From Halovivax cerinus (GTDB lineage: Archaea; Halobacteriota; Halobacteria; Halobacteriales; Natrialbaceae), in contig NZ_CP101824.1 in NCBI RefSeq assembly GCF_024498195.1, positions 1,426,001 to 1,490,000 on the forward strand: a stretch of DNA of 64,000 nucleotides, written 5' to 3'. Shown here one piece after another: positions 52,326 through 61,203 of this stretch. The translations under genes and the position numbers were made by a program. Position 1 is the stretch's first letter. Every line of letters starts with the position of its first letter. The notes beneath the pieces are model-generated. The model had not been told where the DNA came from. It saw only the letters and a list, made by a program, of their open reading frames with translations, and did not search any database.

Positions 52326-55300
52326 TTATTGCCGTCGAGTCAGGACGACCGTCACTGCCAGGGCGACGAGCGCGGCGACCGGCGTGAAACCGAGGATGCT
52401 GTCACCGCCGTCAGGGGTGTCGACATCGTCGGTCGACGCGGACTCGTTCCCGTCGGTCTCCCCCACTGGCTCCGCCGACGCTTCGGTGACGGTGACCGTT
52501 CCGACCCCTTCGCCGCCGATCGTACCGCCGTCGACGGCGAGGTCGTACTCGCCGGGGTCGTCGAAGGTAAACTGGAGCGTCGCGTCGACGCGTTCGCCTG
52601 CTGGCACGGTGACGCTGACCGTATCGAGGACCGATCCGTCGTGGGTGAGTTCGAACTCCCCCTCGCCCTCGGCGTCGCCCGTGTTGCTCACCGTCGCCGT
52701 GACCGATCCCGTCTCGCCGACTGCGAGTTCGTCGGTGTCGAGGGTCGTGTCGACGAGGTAGAGCGAGGCCTCGGATCCCGACGACGACGGCGGTGCTGGC
52801 GGGAGTCCGCCGCCGGACGACTCTTCGACGGTCACGTTCGTCGACGCCGACGCGTTCGCCGTGGCGACGGTGTAGTTCGCCTCGCCCGTCGTGGCCGGCG
52901 TGTGCGTGAACGTGATCGTCGCGTTCTCGTCCGTGCGCCAGTCGTCGGTGGCATTGAGCGAGACGTTCTGCGTCCCGGTCTCGGTCCCGTTGACGAGCAG
53001 TCGGACGGAGTCGTTCCAGTCGTCGGTGCCCCGGTTCGGGATCGTCGCGGAGACGTCCAGGCCGCTGTCGACGGTGGCCGAGTCGGGTGCCGTGAAGTCA
53101 CGCACGCCGAAGTAGCGCGCTTTCTGCGTCAGCGTGGCGTTCACGTCCCCGACGTCGTCGGTCAGCTCGGAGACGTTCTGCGTCGCGTCCCGGAAGATCG
53201 GGTGGTCGAACGCGACGGTGTGGTTCGCGCCCGTGCCCGCCACGTTCTCGACGGTGTAGGTGCCGTTCGCGTCGGTCTCTGCGGGGTAGCTCGCCCCCGC
53301 CGTCGTCTCGGCGCTGATCGAGACGTTCTCGAGGAGTGCGCCCGCGGTCGAGTTCACGGTGCCGGAGATCGAGGCGTTGCCGACCATCTCGACGGCGATG
53401 GATTCGTTGTACCCCAGTTCGACGGTGAGGTTCGTCCTGTACTCCTCGTACCCGGCCGCACTGGCGTTCAGCGTGTACTCGGCGCCCGTCGCCGGGACGT
53501 CCGCGATCGCGAATCGCCCGCCGTCGCTCGTCTCGTTTGGCCCGAGCGTCGTTCCCCCGTCGGGGTAGTCGACCGTCAGGGTCGCGTTGGCGAGGTGGTG
53601 ACCCGAGACGCTATCGACGACGGCACCGCGGATCGTCGCCGCGCCGGTCGGGGCGAAGTCGACTGTCGCGGTGGTGTTCGACGCCACGGCGACCGAGTCG
53701 TTCGTCGCCGCGTCGTAGCCCGTCGCGTTCACGCTGACGGAGTAGTTTGCGCCCGTGCCGGGGACGTTCGCGACGGTGAACTCGCCAGCCGTGGTCGCTT
53801 TCTCGTCCCCGCCAACGGTTTCAGTTCCGACGATGGCCGTCTCGCCGTCCGGGTAGGTGACGGTCACCGGCGCACCGACGAGCCCCTCGCCGGAGTGGGC
53901 GTCGGTGACGGTGCCGGTGATGGTGGCGTTGCCGGCGAGCGTCCGGTCGAAGCTGACGATCTCCGACTCGTTCGCTTGCACGCTCGTGTCCGTGAGCGGC
54001 TCGTAGCCATCGGCGGTCACACTAACGCCGTACGTCGACCCGTTGCCCGGCACGCCCTCGATCCGGAACGTGCCGTTATCGGGCGTTTCGGCGGATCCGA
54101 CGGCCGTCGTCCCGTCGGGATACGTCACGGTCACGGTAGCGTTCGGGAGGGGTTCGGTCGCCGCTTCGTCCGTGATGGTCCCCTCGACGACGGCGTCGCC
54201 GCGGAGGGTGACCGTCCCCTGCGGGTTGTCGCCGGCCGAGAGATCCTCCAGCGTCGATACGTTCGCCTCGTAGCCGGTGGCGTCGACCGAGACGGTGTAG
54301 TTGTAGGCGCTGGAGACGTTCTCCACGGTGACCACACCCGTCGCGTTGGTCGATGCGTTGTAGGTACCGACGGTCTCGTTTTCGAGCGCGACCGTCGCGT
54401 TCTCGATCGGTGCGCCGGAGATCTGGTCACCAACGTCCAGCGTGACGTTTGCATCGCCGGAGAGCGAGGCGTTCAGGGAGTACTCGCCGTCGACCGTCAG
54501 GTCCGTTCGCTCCCAGCTATCGTATCCCGAAGCGTCGATGGAGACGTTGTACGTTCCGTTCTGCGGGAGGCCCACGCTGTACGCCCCGTCCGCCGCCGTC
54601 GCCGCGGTTGCCACCGTCTCGCCGGCGTCCTCGACGGCGACTTCGATTCCGGCGAGTCCGGTTTCGGTCTCGTAATCGGTGACGGTTCCGGTGAGCACGG
54701 TCGTGGCTTCCAGCTCGATGTTTTGGGTGTGATCTCCGTCGATCGTGAGCGACTCGTTCCACGGCGCGAAGCCCTCGGCGTCGACCGAGACGTTGTACGT
54801 CGCCCTGGTTCCAGGGAGCGATATGGCGTAGCTCCCGTCGGACGTGCTTCGGCTTTCGTAGGTTCGCGATCCGGTTTCGGCCGTAACCGTCTCTTCTGGG
54901 AGTGGTGTCCCGTCTCCGTCCGTCATCGTTCCGGAGAGTGTCGCGTTCCCGGTGAGCTGGATCGTGCCGAGGTCTTTCACACCGGGGTTAGGCATGTCTA
55001 TCGATTCGGTGGTGTTGGTCTCGTACCCGGGAACGTCGACGGTGAGGTTGATCTGAGAACCGCCTTTCACGCCGTCGAGTTCGAACGCTCCGTCGCCGTC
55101 AGCCTCCGTCGAGACGGAGAACGAAGAGCCGTTCTCGTAGGTGACGGCGATCTCAGCGCTGGCGTTCGGGAGAGCCGCCTGCGACACCTCGGTCGCGTCG
55201 GTGAGCGTCCCGGAGACGGACGCATTGCCGTCGAGCGAGACGTCGGCGGTCACGGTTTCCATTCCGCGCGGGCTGACTTCTGCCGAATTCTCTTCGTACC

Positions 55301-56987
55301 CATCGGCGGAGGCGATGACGGTGTAATTGCGAATCGCCGGGACGTTCTCCACTACGTACGTTCCGTCGGGATTCGTCTCAGCGGTGGTACTCCAGTCGTC
55401 GTTAACCGCCTCGATTGCTACGGTCGCACCCTCGATATGTTCTCCTGTTTTGTTGTCTGAGATTGTGCCCTCGACCCTTCCGCTAGTCACCTCTTGGATC
55501 GCAGCGGTAGCGTTGACGATCCCGTGTCCGTATCTGGTGTCTTGCTCGGGTGGTTCACCTGCAGGTTTCCAGGCCGTTTCTGTTAGGGCATTTTGTATCT
55601 CTGTCGGCGTGAGATCCTCTTTCGTCGCCGACTCCATCAGCGCCGCCACCCCTGAAACATGTGGCGTTGCCATCGATGTCCCGGTAAAGTAGTCGTAGTT
55701 TCCACCTGGAATAGAACTGAATACTCCGACTCCCGGAGCGGTAACGTCGGGAACGATCCAGCTATTGGGGTCCCCAGACCCATATGAGTCAAAATAGTGT
55801 CGATAGACGACTTCTCCGCTCGAATTCGTGTACATGTCAGCATTCCAGTCGGTGCCGCCGACGGCGAGCGATTCGTTGGTGTTTGCGGGCGATCCCGAGG
55901 TGCCTTCGCCGTCATTACCTACGGCTGCGATGACGGCGACGCCGTTGGCGTTCGCGTTTCTCACGGCCTTGACGTAACTGTCGTCGTACCGATTCCCTCC
56001 GAGACTCATCGAGATGACATCGACGTCGGCTGGATGATCGGCCGCCCACTCCATCGCCTCCAGAATGCCCGACGTTGAACCACTGCCATCACTCGCCAAA
56101 ACCTTCCCATGGAGCAATCTTACGTCCGGTGCAACGCCGTACTGTTCGTTGTACGCGGTCGTGTCGCCTCCAACCGTTCCCGACACGTGCGTTCCGTGGC
56201 CGTTGTCGTCGTACGGCGATGATTGGTGATTGATAAAATCTTTCCAGCCGTCGTCGATGAGGTCAAGGTCGTTGTGATTTTCGGTGTCTATCCCAGTGTC
56301 GAGAACGGCGACCGTTGCGCCGCCTCCTTTCGTCCCGAATTCATCCCATGCCTCGGGTACGGAAATCTGTTCGAGGCCGTAGGTTGGATTTCCGGACGCG
56401 GATAAATTTACTGATGTAGATGCGTTTACCGGTGATGTAGAGTTCGGTCGGTTGGCAGGTCCGGTCTTATTTGACCCAGAAAGTCCCGTCGATTGCGTCA
56501 CCGCGGCTTGGACCTCGTAATTTGGTTGTATGCCAGCCACCCCGTCGATTCGTGCCAGTTCCTCCAGCGCCACCTGCTCCGTATCCACCGTCACGAGCGC
56601 CGCGTTCGTAATCCAGAAGTCGTTCTCCACGGTCACGCCGTCCGTCCCCGCCGCGTAACGCTTTAGTGGTGCCTGCGAGGCACTCGCTTTCGTCTTCAGC
56701 GTCTCGACCGCGTTCGAACTCGCCTTGACGCTCGCCAGATCGGCCGATTCGAACCGGACGATCGCCTCTACTTCACCATCGGATTCTTGTAACGCCTGAT
56801 CGATCTCGACGTCCGCCGCCGGGTTCGACCCGACCTCGGTTGCCGACCCGTTATCACTATCGACCCGGTCGTCGCCGGCCGCGAATGCCCCGTCGGCCGC
56901 CACGATACCACCGCCCAGCAGAATTCCGGCGAGGACCACCGCCACCAGGATGGTCCGCCGAGAAACGTCGCCTGCCCTGAATACCAT
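52326..56987 (-). CDS. Secreted subtilisin-like (S8) protease with carboxypeptidase-regulatory-like repeats
   Basis: A 1553-residue exported protease. It has a signal anchor (residues 10-37), an inhibitor-I9-like propeptide (about 60-160), and an S8 catalytic domain with D230 (VAVLDTGID), H264 (NGHGTHVSG), N358 and S438 (GTSMATPHVSG). From about residue 520 there are nine or ten carboxypeptidase-regulatory-like domains of about 80 residues (G-x-V/I-x-D...NATVxV...GxYxVENVP), then a CARDB-like domain and an acidic linker. The C-terminal segment ILGFTPVAALVALAVTVVLTRRQ matches the neighbouring GH99-like protein's anchor except that PGF is LGF. It probably degrades extracellular protein while tethered to the surface. 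Confidence 0.92.
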   Translation of the reverse strand: MVFRAGDVSRRTILVAVVLAGILLGGGIVAADGAFAAGDDRVDSDNGSATEVGSNPAADVEIDQALQESDGEVEAIVRFESADLASVKASSNAVETLKTKASASQAPLKRYAAGTDGVTVENDFWITNAALVTVDTEQVALEELARIDGVAGIQPNYEVQAAVTQSTGLSGSNKTGPANRPNSTSPVNASTSVNLSASGNPTYGLEQISVPEAWDEFGTKGGGATVAVLDTGIDTENHNDLDLIDDGWKDFINHQSSPYDDNGHGTHVSGTVGGDTTAYNEQYGVAPDVRLLHGKVLASDGSGSTSGILEAMEWAADHPADVDVISMSLGGNRYDDSYVKAVRNANANGVAVIAAVGNDGEGTSGSPANTNESLAVGGTDWNADMYTNSSGEVVYRHYFDSYGSGDPNSWIVPDVTAPGVGVFSSIPGGNYDYFTGTSMATPHVSGVAALMESATKEDLTPTEIQNALTETAWKPAGEPPEQDTRYGHGIVNATAAIQEVTSGRVEGTISDNKTGEHIEGATVAIEAVNDDWSTTAETNPDGTYVVENVPAIRNYTVIASADGYEENSAEVSPRGMETVTADVSLDGNASVSGTLTDATEVSQAALPNASAEIAVTYENGSSFSVSTEADGDGAFELDGVKGGSQINLTVDVPGYETNTTESIDMPNPGVKDLGTIQLTGNATLSGTMTDGDGTPLPEETVTAETGSRTYESRSTSDGSYAISLPGTRATYNVSVDAEGFAPWNESLTIDGDHTQNIELEATTVLTGTVTDYETETGLAGIEVAVEDAGETVATAATAADGAYSVGLPQNGTYNVSIDASGYDSWERTDLTVDGEYSLNASLSGDANVTLDVGDQISGAPIENATVALENETVGTYNASTNATGVVTVENVSSAYNYTVSVDATGYEANVSTLEDLSAGDNPQGTVTLRGDAVVEGTITDEAATEPLPNATVTVTYPDGTTAVGSAETPDNGTFRIEGVPGNGSTYGVSVTADGYEPLTDTSVQANESEIVSFDRTLAGNATITGTVTDAHSGEGLVGAPVTVTYPDGETAIVGTETVGGDEKATTAGEFTVANVPGTGANYSVSVNATGYDAATNDSVAVASNTTATVDFAPTGAATIRGAVVDSVSGHHLANATLTVDYPDGGTTLGPNETSDGGRFAIADVPATGAEYTLNASAAGYEEYRTNLTVELGYNESIAVEMVGNASISGTVNSTAGALLENVSISAETTAGASYPAETDANGTYTVENVAGTGANHTVAFDHPIFRDATQNVSELTDDVGDVNATLTQKARYFGVRDFTAPDSATVDSGLDVSATIPNRGTDDWNDSVRLLVNGTETGTQNVSLNATDDWRTDENATITFTHTPATTGEANYTVATANASASTNVTVEESSGGGLPPAPPSSSGSEASLYLVDTTLDTDELAVGETGSVTATVSNTGDAEGEGEFELTHDGSVLDTVSVTVPAGERVDATLQFTFDDPGEYDLAVDGGTIGGEGVGTVTVTEASAEPVGETDGNESASTDDVDTPDGGDSILGFTPVAALVALAVTVVLTRRQ

Positions 56988-57302
56988 CGATAGTGAACAT
57001 ACTCTATCGAAGGAACAAAGGAATTCTGCATCGCACAGTTTATTCTAGCGTTCTATGAAGGGCAAATCTGACGATACTGAAGGATATCTCGCCTACTGAT
57101 CTAGATTTCTGAAGAGCGCCCAGGACCAAGCCGAACGTCGCGTGGCATTCCGTCGGTGCGGGCCCTGTCCACAAACTAAGCCGTAGAACGGTAGCGGGTG
57201 TACTATCTAAGTACTTTCACCAACTCGTTCTAAATTCGTAAAATACTCTCTCCAATCCGATAATTAGCGATAGCTATAAGATAAAACCGATCGAAGGCCG
57301 TG
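56988..57302. other. Intergenic, AT-rich
   Basis: No supported gene. It contains AT-rich segments (for example ttcgtaaaatactctc near 57234 and agctataagataaaacc near 57272) suitable as promoters for the protease (minus) and for the structured leader (plus). Confidence 0.45.
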
Positions 57303-57406
57303 TTGGAAGCACCCGTCTCTCTCCGTCGTCAGGGGCAGCGCCGAGAATGCCCCGGGTGAGGTAGCACCCGAGACGATGCTTCCAACCCATAGATGGGAGT
57401 GAAAGC
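57303..57406 (+). promoter_or_regulatory. Structured leader of the A'-B' genes
   Basis: Folds like the leader at 20.18 kb. The outer stem TTGGAAGC/GCTTCCAA (57303-57310 with 57378-57385) is extended after a small bulge by CGTCTC/GAGACG (57314-57319 with 57370-57375). The inner stem is CGGGTG/CACCCG (57353-57358 with 57365-57370), and a final hairpin CCCAT-AG-ATGGG (57386-57397) lies just before GAAAGC-ATG. The inner-stem and start-proximal sequences are conserved, and the lower stem differs but still pairs. Confidence 0.6.
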
Positions 57407-57688
57407 ATGACCGACTACAGTACACACCACCATAAGCATCCCGACAGCGAAACGCTCGACTCGGGCCATCTCGGCCCGTTTTTCGACAGAATTAGCGCCG
57501 AGTCCGAACCGGCGAACCCGGCGACCGACCCGGCAACGCGTCCGGGGCCACCGTCGTCACGGACGCCCCGTCCGGCGCCACGGACGCCTCGAACGGGGCC
57601 GACCATCCGTCCAGGACCGACCGACCACTCCGACGACCAGGATCCCGATCCGCCGGGAGCGGCCGCCCTGGCCGAGGTGGCGGTGTGA
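57407..57688 (+). CDS. Gene A', small Pro-rich protein in A-B module position
   Basis: A 93-residue frame whose ATG directly follows the structured leader. The N-terminus MTDYSTHHHKHPDSETLDSGHLGPFF is His- and Asp-rich. The rest is Pro/Thr/Arg-rich low complexity ending ALAEVAV. Unlike A1 it has no Cys residues, so the zinc ribbon is absent. Its stop overlaps the GTG of B' (GTGTGA), as A overlaps B in the other module. The function is unknown, and coding capacity in the second half may be fortuitous. Confidence 0.5.
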   Translation: MTDYSTHHHKHPDSETLDSGHLGPFFDRISAESEPANPATDPATRPGPPSSRTPRPAPRTPRTGPTIRPGPTDHSDDQDPDPPGAAALAEVAV

Positions 57689-57954
57689 CGCCCGCGGGCG
57701 GTGCGAACGGATCCGACGTGGGCGAACCTGACGCTGTTGAATCCGACGACGCCGACGCGAACGCGACCGAATCAGACGACGGCGACGACGTCCCGGCGTG
57801 GAAGGCGTACGGCTACCCCCGAAAACCCGAGTGGGCGCCCGACTGCCCGCGGTGTGGCGGCCCCATCCTCGGGGTGACGGTCGCCGGCCCGGGCGTCAGT
57901 CAGGTCACACCGTGTGGCTGTCGCGTCCCGCCCTCGGTGATCGAGATCCTGTAG
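57685..57954 (+). CDS. Small zinc-ribbon protein B' (CPxCG type)
   Basis: An 89-residue protein from GTG 57685. It has an acidic N-terminal half (VESDDADANATESDDGDD), then PEWAPDCPRCGGPILGVTVAGPGVSQVTPCGCRVPPSVIEIL with the CxxC...CxC ribbon. It is a diverged counterpart of B1 and B2. Its 3' end recurs at 59.85-59.93 and 61.00-61.07 kb as junction sequence. The function is unknown. Confidence 0.65.
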   Translation: MTPAGGANGSDVGEPDAVESDDADANATESDDGDDVPAWKAYGYPRKPEWAPDCPRCGGPILGVTVAGPGVSQVTPCGCRVPPSVIEIL

Positions 57955-58217
57955 GCGACGCGAGGGGATTCGATCGGGTCGTGAGTTGGCGGTCGGTGTG
58001 GTTGATGAGAGAGTGGACGAAAATGAACCCCTCACGGCCCCCGGTAGAAAGCCCTTGGTCCTTTCAGTCCCCCGGGGTTGTTTGATCGTATGCCCTCTGG
58101 TTGCAGCGTCTAGAAGCTAGTGGGTACTGTCTCGTGGTCAACCATAGGACACGTAAGCGCTGTATCCGTCGGGAATTGAATTCAATTATTATTTAACGAT
58201 GAACGTGTATATGTACC

Positions 58218-58445
58218 ATGTCAGAAATTACTCTCGATATAGCGTGCGGTCGGTGCGCTTCTCTGTGGCTCGCGGTGGAGATGTTACCCGTACGACGTTG
58301 GCACGGCGGATTGGTAGGGGCCGGTGTTGTCGCCACAACAGACGGGTACGTTCGTGATATCGTCCGCAAGATACGTGGCGGGCTGCAGTACGAAAGTCGC
58401 GTAGACAGTAGAGCGGTCGATGCAGTCCCCGTCCGGTGTGGGTGA
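58218..58445 (+). CDS. Possible small protein of unknown function
   Basis: A 75-residue frame starting MSEITLDIACGRCASLW. The start lies about 25 bp after an AT-rich ttcaattattatttaacg (58180-58197), a good archaeal promoter position for a leaderless transcript. The stop is 7 bp before the DUF7718-type gene, so an operon is plausible. The protein has no recognisable motif, and a frameshifted antitoxin gene is an alternative reading. Confidence 0.4.
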   Translation: MSEITLDIACGRCASLWLAVEMLPVRRWHGGLVGAGVVATTDGYVRDIVRKIRGGLQYESRVDSRAVDAVPVRCG

Positions 58446-58452
58446 GATGCGG

Positions 58453-58830
58453 ATGAGCGAAGGCCCCAGAGACTACGACCGAGTGTTCACGACGCCACTG
58501 GAGTTCCGCGTTCGGCGTCGAATCGGCTATAGCCACGATCACGGGATAGTGACCCGATTCGTGGTGCAACTTGAGTACAGATTGGGCGGGAGCTGGGCGG
58601 AAGTCGTCCGATTCGACCACGATCCGGCAGGCGAACAGGGTCACGACGTGACCGTTGAGGGTGTCCACATGGACGTCTACCGAGATGGAGAGAAAGTACG
58701 GTCGCCGGAAATCTTCCCACCGATGCCAGCGAACGATGCGCTCACGAGCGCCGAAGAACACTTGACCCAGCACGGCGAACGGTACGTAAAGAGGTTCGAG
58801 GAATGGCACGACATCAGACGGAACCCATGA
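58453..58830 (+). CDS. DUF7718-type haloarchaeal protein
   Basis: A 125-residue protein: DYDRVFTTPLEFRVRRRIGYSHDHGIVTRFVVQLEYRLGGSWAEVVRFDHDP, then VTVEGVHMDVYRDGEKV and LTQHGERYVKRFEEWHDI. This is the pattern of a haloarchaeal family (DUF7718) with a beta-sheet core resembling the TumE-like proteins (FDHDP, Y.D). It overlaps the following 45-residue gene by 4 bp, like a toxin-antitoxin pair with reversed order. The activity is unknown. Confidence 0.62.
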   Translation: MSEGPRDYDRVFTTPLEFRVRRRIGYSHDHGIVTRFVVQLEYRLGGSWAEVVRFDHDPAGEQGHDVTVEGVHMDVYRDGEKVRSPEIFPPMPANDALTSAEEHLTQHGERYVKRFEEWHDIRRNP

Positions 58831-58964
58831 CTGACGAAGAACTCGACGAATTCCGGGACGCGATGGAGGAACAGGGAGAGACACTCCGCAAAGCGCTCGC
58901 AGAAGACCTCGGTGGGGACGCTGACAACTACCGAACGCGCCCGATTGCCGACGGCGGCGAGTGA
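58827..58964 (+). CDS. Small partner of the DUF7718-type protein
   Basis: A 45-residue protein: MTDEELDEFRDAMEEQGETL and ending IADGGE. It is acidic and helical, coupled by ATGA to the gene before it. Size, charge and coupling suggest an antitoxin or accessory subunit. Confidence 0.6.
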   Translation: MTDEELDEFRDAMEEQGETLRKALAEDLGGDADNYRTRPIADGGE

Positions 58965-59097
58965 TTCTGCATCTCTTTCCGGTTCGATACTGGTGCCGAC
59001 AGATGCGATCCATTTGAACGGCTGCGGGACGACTTCGCTACTCCGGTCGCAGTCACGTTCTCGTCCCTTCAAAATCGAGTGCGGTGTCCCCGTTGGA

Positions 59098-59724
59098 CTA
59101 CTCGGTCTGGGTCTCGGGGTTCGAGACGTCGATCTCGTTCCGGCAGTCGATCTCGTCGGCGATGTCGGGAAACATCGCGTCGAAGTGCGGGTCGGACGTC
59201 TGGCCAGCCGCGAGGACCGGTTCGAGCGCGAGTACGATCCGGATCGCCTCACCGGTCGGAACGCCGAGCGGTTCGGCTGCCGTCCGTTGCGTGATTCGCC
59301 CCGCGTAGTGGCGTCCGGCCTCCCGGACGGCGGCGGCGAGTTTCCCGACGCCGTGACGCTCGACGAAGTACGCGATATCGTCGTCGATCTCCTGGCGGGC
59401 GACCGCGTGCAGAATCGTCGGCGTGATCGTGCTCCCGTCCGCGTCGATCCGAACCGGACTCGCGGTGACGTCGACCGGTCGATCACCGTCGAGGTCGACG
59501 ACACCCAGTGATTCGAGCGTCTCGACGTGATCGTACACCGTGGTCTTCGGAATCGAGAGCGCATCCTCGATCTGCGGTCTGGTGACCGGCCCGAAGTAGC
59601 ACACGTAGACGTAGACGCGGGCCAATTCCGGCTGTTCGAGTAGCCGACCGACGGTCGCGAGCTGGTTAATCTCGGTTTCGATATCCCCCGGTGGGATCGT
59701 CGCTGCGGGGGCGGGACCCATCAC
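59098..59724 (-). CDS. Winged-helix transcriptional regulator
   Basis: A 208-residue protein. The HTH lies in residues 25-80: TVGRLLEQPELARVYVYVCYFGPVTRPQIEDALSIPKTTVYDHVETLESLGVV. The remainder (PVRIDADGSTITPTILHAVARQEIDDDIAYFVERHG and on) is a haloarchaeal-specific domain of the type annotated DUF7437. No adjacent partner is on its strand. It may act alone or be the remnant of a TA-like pair. The start ATG is at 59724, with an alternative at 59721. Confidence 0.72.
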   Translation of the reverse strand: MMGPAPAATIPPGDIETEINQLATVGRLLEQPELARVYVYVCYFGPVTRPQIEDALSIPKTTVYDHVETLESLGVVDLDGDRPVDVTASPVRIDADGSTITPTILHAVARQEIDDDIAYFVERHGVGKLAAAVREAGRHYAGRITQRTAAEPLGVPTGEAIRIVLALEPVLAAGQTSDPHFDAMFPDIADEIDCRNEIDVSNPETQTE

Positions 59725-59849
59725 CGGCTAGTTCGAATTCCTCGAACTTCAATCTTGCTCCGTCGCCACGCCACGACGCTGAACCGAGTCGGTCGTCGAA
59801 CGACTCGAACCGTGGGGTTCGGCCGCGAACCAGGGACCCACATCTCGCG

Positions 59850-59929
59850 TCACGATCACCGGACCGGGCGTCAGTCAGGTCACGCCGTGTGGCTGTCGCG
59901 TTCCGCCGTCGTCGATCGAGATCCTGTAA
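59850..59929 (+). repeat. B' junction repeat, second copy
   Basis: gtcacgatcaccggaccggg through the B' stop, encoding GVSQVTPCGCRVPPSSIEIL. The sequence before it is unrelated to B', so only the 3' third of the gene is present. Confidence 0.72.
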
Positions 59930-60028
59930 GCGGTCAGAGCGGCGGCTTCCATACGGTCGTTCTTCGACCTACGGCAGATCACCGTCAGTCTTCGTGCACC
60001 GAACGCGCTCTCGGGAACGAACGGCTGT

Positions 60029-60472
60029 TCACAGCGCACCCGTTTCGTCGAGATACGCCTTGATGTCGTACAGAAAGTCCCGATATCGTTCGAGATCGCA
60101 CAGCGCGTCGTAGACGTCGTCGTGATCGATGGATCGGCCGTACGTGTGCGCGAGAACGTTGCGAAAGCGCGCCGCCTGGGCCATCTCTGCCGTCTCACAC
60201 CGATCGAAGACCTCGATTGCGCCCAGATCGATCATGGCTGCCGGGTTACTCTCCGGTCTGCGTCCACTCTCGTTGACAACGATCGTTCTGGCGATGTCGA
60301 GCGTGGCCTCGGTCAGTTTGACGAACCGACGCTCGACGACGTCCTGTGTCTCCGTCTCGGTGAGATACCGCTCTCGCGGAATCGCCTGTTTCTCCGCCAA
60401 GATCGCGAGACTCTCCTCGATAGTTTCGACCGCGGTGACGATCCGTTCGACGTCGTCGTCGGCGAACGTCAT
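60029..60472 (-). CDS. hepT: HEPN-domain ribonuclease toxin (HepT-like)
   Basis: A 147-residue helical protein with FRNVLAHTYGRSID, the R-x4-H HEPN motif followed by Tyr, and EATLDIARTIVVNESG upstream, as in the pair at 24.6-25.4 kb. It is the second gene of a minus-strand operon, overlapping the MntA stop by 4 bp. Predicted RNase controlled by AMPylation. Confidence 0.85.
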   Translation of the reverse strand: MTFADDDVERIVTAVETIEESLAILAEKQAIPRERYLTETETQDVVERRFVKLTEATLDIARTIVVNESGRRPESNPAAMIDLGAIEVFDRCETAEMAQAARFRNVLAHTYGRSIDHDDVYDALCDLERYRDFLYDIKAYLDETGAL

Positions 60473-60894
60473 GCCAGGTGTTCGTCGACAGCTGCGAGCG
60501 CCTCGTCGAAACGTTCCGCGGGAGATCGTGGATCGGTATCGTCGGTACGCAGTCCGTCTCGCAGTCGATCGGCATCCGATTTGCTTCCGACGAGCCGCAC
60601 GCCGTTCGAGAAGACGGATCGGCGGACAGACGGCGCCGCGGACCGGATATCGACGACGTCGACGTCGTCGGTTCCGAACGCGACCGCTAGGTCGACACCG
60701 AGAGCGAGGAGTCGATCCGCGTGACCGGAATCACCCGGGTGGCAGTCCTCTAACGCGACGGCCACGTCGACGTCGCTCCGTGCGTCGGCCTCGCCCCGGG
60801 CGTGCGAGCCGAAGAGGTACCCGACGGTCACCGGATGCGCGGCGAGTACGGAACTGACCGTCTCGTCTATCGGACGTCTGTCGGCGTCGGTCAT
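60469..60894 (-). CDS. mntA: MNT-type nucleotidyltransferase antitoxin
   Basis: A 141-residue minimal nucleotidyltransferase with VGYLFGSHARGEADARSDVDVAVAL (GS...SDxD) and VDVVDI. The start at ATG 60894 (MTDADRRPIDETV) is preferred to the longer frame. It is upstream of and coupled to the HEPN gene. AT-rich sequence just upstream (gatgataaatccg, 60917-60929) fits its promoter. Confidence 0.85.
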   Translation of the reverse strand: MTDADRRPIDETVSSVLAAHPVTVGYLFGSHARGEADARSDVDVAVALEDCHPGDSGHADRLLALGVDLAVAFGTDDVDVVDIRSAAPSVRRSVFSNGVRLVGSKSDADRLRDGLRTDDTDPRSPAERFDEALAAVDEHLA

Positions 60895-61003
60895 CGGCCG
60901 AGAAAACGCGGTGAGGGATGATAAATCCGCGGTCGAATCGTGCCGGAGAGCGACGACCAATGGTCCGTACGCGGACGGACGCCCGTTCGAGTACGCGTCG
61001 TTC

Positions 61004-61067
61004 CGGCGTCAGCCAGATCACGCCGTGTGGCTGTCGCGTCCCACCCTCGGCCATCGAGCTCCTGTAG
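61004..61067 (+). repeat. B' junction repeat, third copy
   Basis: cggcgtcagccagatcacgc through the stop, encoding GVSQITPCGCRVPPSAIELL. After the stop, gatacgaggcgttcgatc resembles the sequence after the B' stop at 57.95 kb, so part of the tail is also conserved. Confidence 0.72.
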
Positions 61068-61203
61068 CGATACGAGGCGTTCGATCCGGGTCCCAAATGG
61101 CCTCGTTCCGGACGGCGACGACCGATCGGAACCGATCGTCGTGTCGAATCAACAGACATATTCATACCAAAACTATTTCGTCCGTTCATCCCTGGGTGGT
61201 GGC

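Noticed and set aside
49148-55460. Very long + strand open frames (522, 431 and 1087 residues)
   Set aside because: They are antisense to the GH99-like and S8 protease genes, are Arg/Val/Asp-rich without motifs, and reflect high GC at third codon positions.
58050-58080. Palindromic cccccggggttgtttg near a ctttcagtc tract as an IS200/IS605 end
   Set aside because: Suggestive hairpin, but no matching partner end or transposase fragment was found.
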